Assembly: GCA_016788205.1 (NCBI GenBank)
Contig: JAEUTA010000007.1
Coordinates: forward strand, 1-64,000
DNA from: Flavobacteriales bacterium
GTDB lineage: Bacteria > Bacteroidota > Bacteroidia > Flavobacteriales_F > PHOS-HE28
Length of the DNA: 64,000 nucleotides
Direction: 5' to 3'
Positions 62,951 through 64,000 of this stretch are shown piece after piece. The number at the start of each line of letters is the position of its first letter. Positions within the stretch are counted from its first letter, which is position 1. The translations under genes were made by a program, and so were the position numbers. The notes under the pieces were generated by a model, which worked only from the letters and a program-made list of their open reading frames with translations, was not told where the DNA came from and searched no databases.

Positions 62951-63971
62951 ATGAACGCAGAACGCAGAACGCAGAACGCAGAAGCGCCTAGCGCTTAGGA
63001 CTTTGCTGGCTGGCATGGCACTTTCGGTCACCTTTATTGCCTGCCGGAAGGAGGAAACACCAACCGTGTCCAGCACTGGCAGCACCGAAGCCAACTTCAC
63101 CCCGCGCATCAAGACCTTCATTCAGCAAGCTACAATCAAGAACAGGCATAAGGATGCGAACTCGTTGAGTTTGGATAGCGCCGAATGGTACATCGAAGCG
63201 GGGTTGAACTTCGAGCTTGGTACACCATGGATCGACTGTACTGACCGAACTCTTGATAGTTTGGAAGTAACCATCCCCGTGAGCGAAAGCGGGGTTGCCG
63301 AGAATACAGCTTTTTCGGCTTACAATGCGCTGCACACCGGTATCGTCTCCAAGCTGGTGACCGGTGAGAACCACTTGATCATGGCCGATGTGAACTTGGT
63401 CTACACCAACGGAACCGAAGCTGTCGCGAAGGTTTTGATAGTGATCGGCTCCGGCTACAGCAAGACCAACCAACTCATGACCGGCTACGGTGCTAATGAG
63501 TTCATCTATTTCACGAACGCAGGTCTGACGAATAACAATTGCGGTTGTGGAACCAACCAAGGCGGCGCCACCACTTGTTCAAACATGCGAATCGCGCAGC
63601 GCGTGAATGCTACCATGGACGGACTCTCGTATGGTTGCTATTACACAGACGTAGAAAGTCGTGGGGTAGATTGGTTGGGCAACGCCCCCAATCTGACCAT
63701 GAACACATCTGGCACTGGTTTTCCAACCGGCATTCCTGTCACGCCCTACAAGATTTATCGCTGTCAAGGGGCCAATTGCGGCTGCATGTCACCGAGCATG
63801 ATGAGCTTCTACACTCAAGGTTCGTTTGACATCATGAACCAGCTGAAACCAACGAACAAGGTTCCTGTTTCATGCGCAATGGATGGAACCAATACGCTGA
63901 ATGGAGCAAATTCACAATACTGGCAAATGGCCTTATACACCTATGCTAGGCTGAATTGCACGCGTGGATAA
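62951..63971 (+). CDS. Candidate phase-variable outer-membrane lipoprotein (out of frame in this sequence)
   Basis: The main open frame runs to a TAA at 63971 (about 320 residues) and near its start has a lipobox TFIAC. From the best ATG (62951) the frame is closed by TAG at 62996 because the 7-bp repeat holds 4 copies. With 3 (or 6) copies the ATG would read through into the lipoprotein, giving a proper basic signal peptide (RRTQKRLALRTLLAG then ALSVTFIAC). In-frame starts as read (TTG 63003, ATG 63015) leave too short a signal. The mature part is Cys-rich (NNNCGCGTN, CQGANCGCMS) and matches no family I know. Either phase OFF, or a sequencing error in the repeat. Confidence 0.75.
62954..62981 (+). 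repeat. 7-bp tandem repeat, 4 copies, at a gene start
   Basis: AACGCAG repeated four times without error, starting right after the ATG at 62951-62953, followed by a partial copy (AA). Seven is not a multiple of three, so each gain or loss shifts the frame of the lipoprotein gene. Confidence 0.95.
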
Positions 63972-63974
63972 GCA

Positions 63975-64000
63975 ATGAAAAGCTTGCTGGTCCTTTTCGG
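63975..64000 (+). CDS. Start of a further gene, cut by the window edge
   Basis: An ATG four bases after the lipoprotein stop begins MKSLLVLF, the look of a signal peptide, and stays open to the edge. Nothing more can be said. Confidence 0.5.

Overview
The window is from a Bacteroidota chromosome, most likely a GC-rich member of the Flavobacteriales/Chitinophagales side. The evidence is: type IX secretion (T9SS) C-terminal domains on several secreted proteins (type A near 4.1 kb and 26.4 kb, type B near 13.3 kb); a DUF6089-type outer-membrane barrel; an exosortase with a PID-CTERM substrate; and recurring Bacteroidota-type -7 promoter elements (TAnnTTTG) in front of transcription units. I see no rRNA, tRNA, CRISPR array, transposase or phage integrase. 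No stretch longer than 300 bases lacks a gene.

Layout. 0-6 kb (minus strand): large secreted, repeat-bearing or T9SS proteins, including one with a lysyl-oxidase domain that keeps both cofactor residues. 6-11.5 kb: an operon of three SurA-like peptidyl-prolyl isomerases followed by a MoxR ATPase. 11.6-18.4 kb: guaB, a type B T9SS fibronectin protein, a nitronate-monooxygenase-like flavoprotein, a DUF6089 barrel and a sugar-nucleotide epimerase. 18.5-25.5 kb: a five-gene operon of a small membrane protein, a CotH kinase-like protein, an O-antigen-ligase-like polytopic protein, a second CotH fused to a beta-helix, and a membrane-anchored metallophosphoesterase.

28.9-58.7 kb is one large exopolysaccharide/O-antigen locus. 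It has 13 glycosyltransferase genes (14 domains), wecB, a second epimerase, a eukaryote-type UDP-galactopyranose mutase, a pyruvyltransferase, an FkbM methyltransferase, two complete Wzm/Wzt-like ABC exporters and a Wzc-like tyrosine autokinase. Immediately beyond it lie a tiny PID-CTERM protein, an exosortase and an accessory membrane protein, consistent with the known link between exosortases and exopolysaccharide. Then come glyA, an HTTM membrane protein with its partner, and a lipoprotein at the right edge.

The most unusual feature is a three-gene module (A-B-C, each pair overlapping by ATGA) that occurs twice on the plus strand, at 26.5-28.9 kb and 43.0-45.4 kb, at the edge of and inside the mostly minus-strand polysaccharide locus. 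All six proteins share a signal peptide, a phage-tail-fibre-like N-terminal domain and a C-terminal, 8-cysteine domain resembling the formylglycine-generating-enzyme/C-type-lectin fold. They look like a paired set of secreted binding proteins, perhaps heterotrimeric. The second is a 7-bp repeat (4 copies) at the start of the last complete gene. Its copy number sets whether the ATG is in frame with a good lipoprotein signal peptide, which makes it a candidate phase-variable surface lipoprotein.
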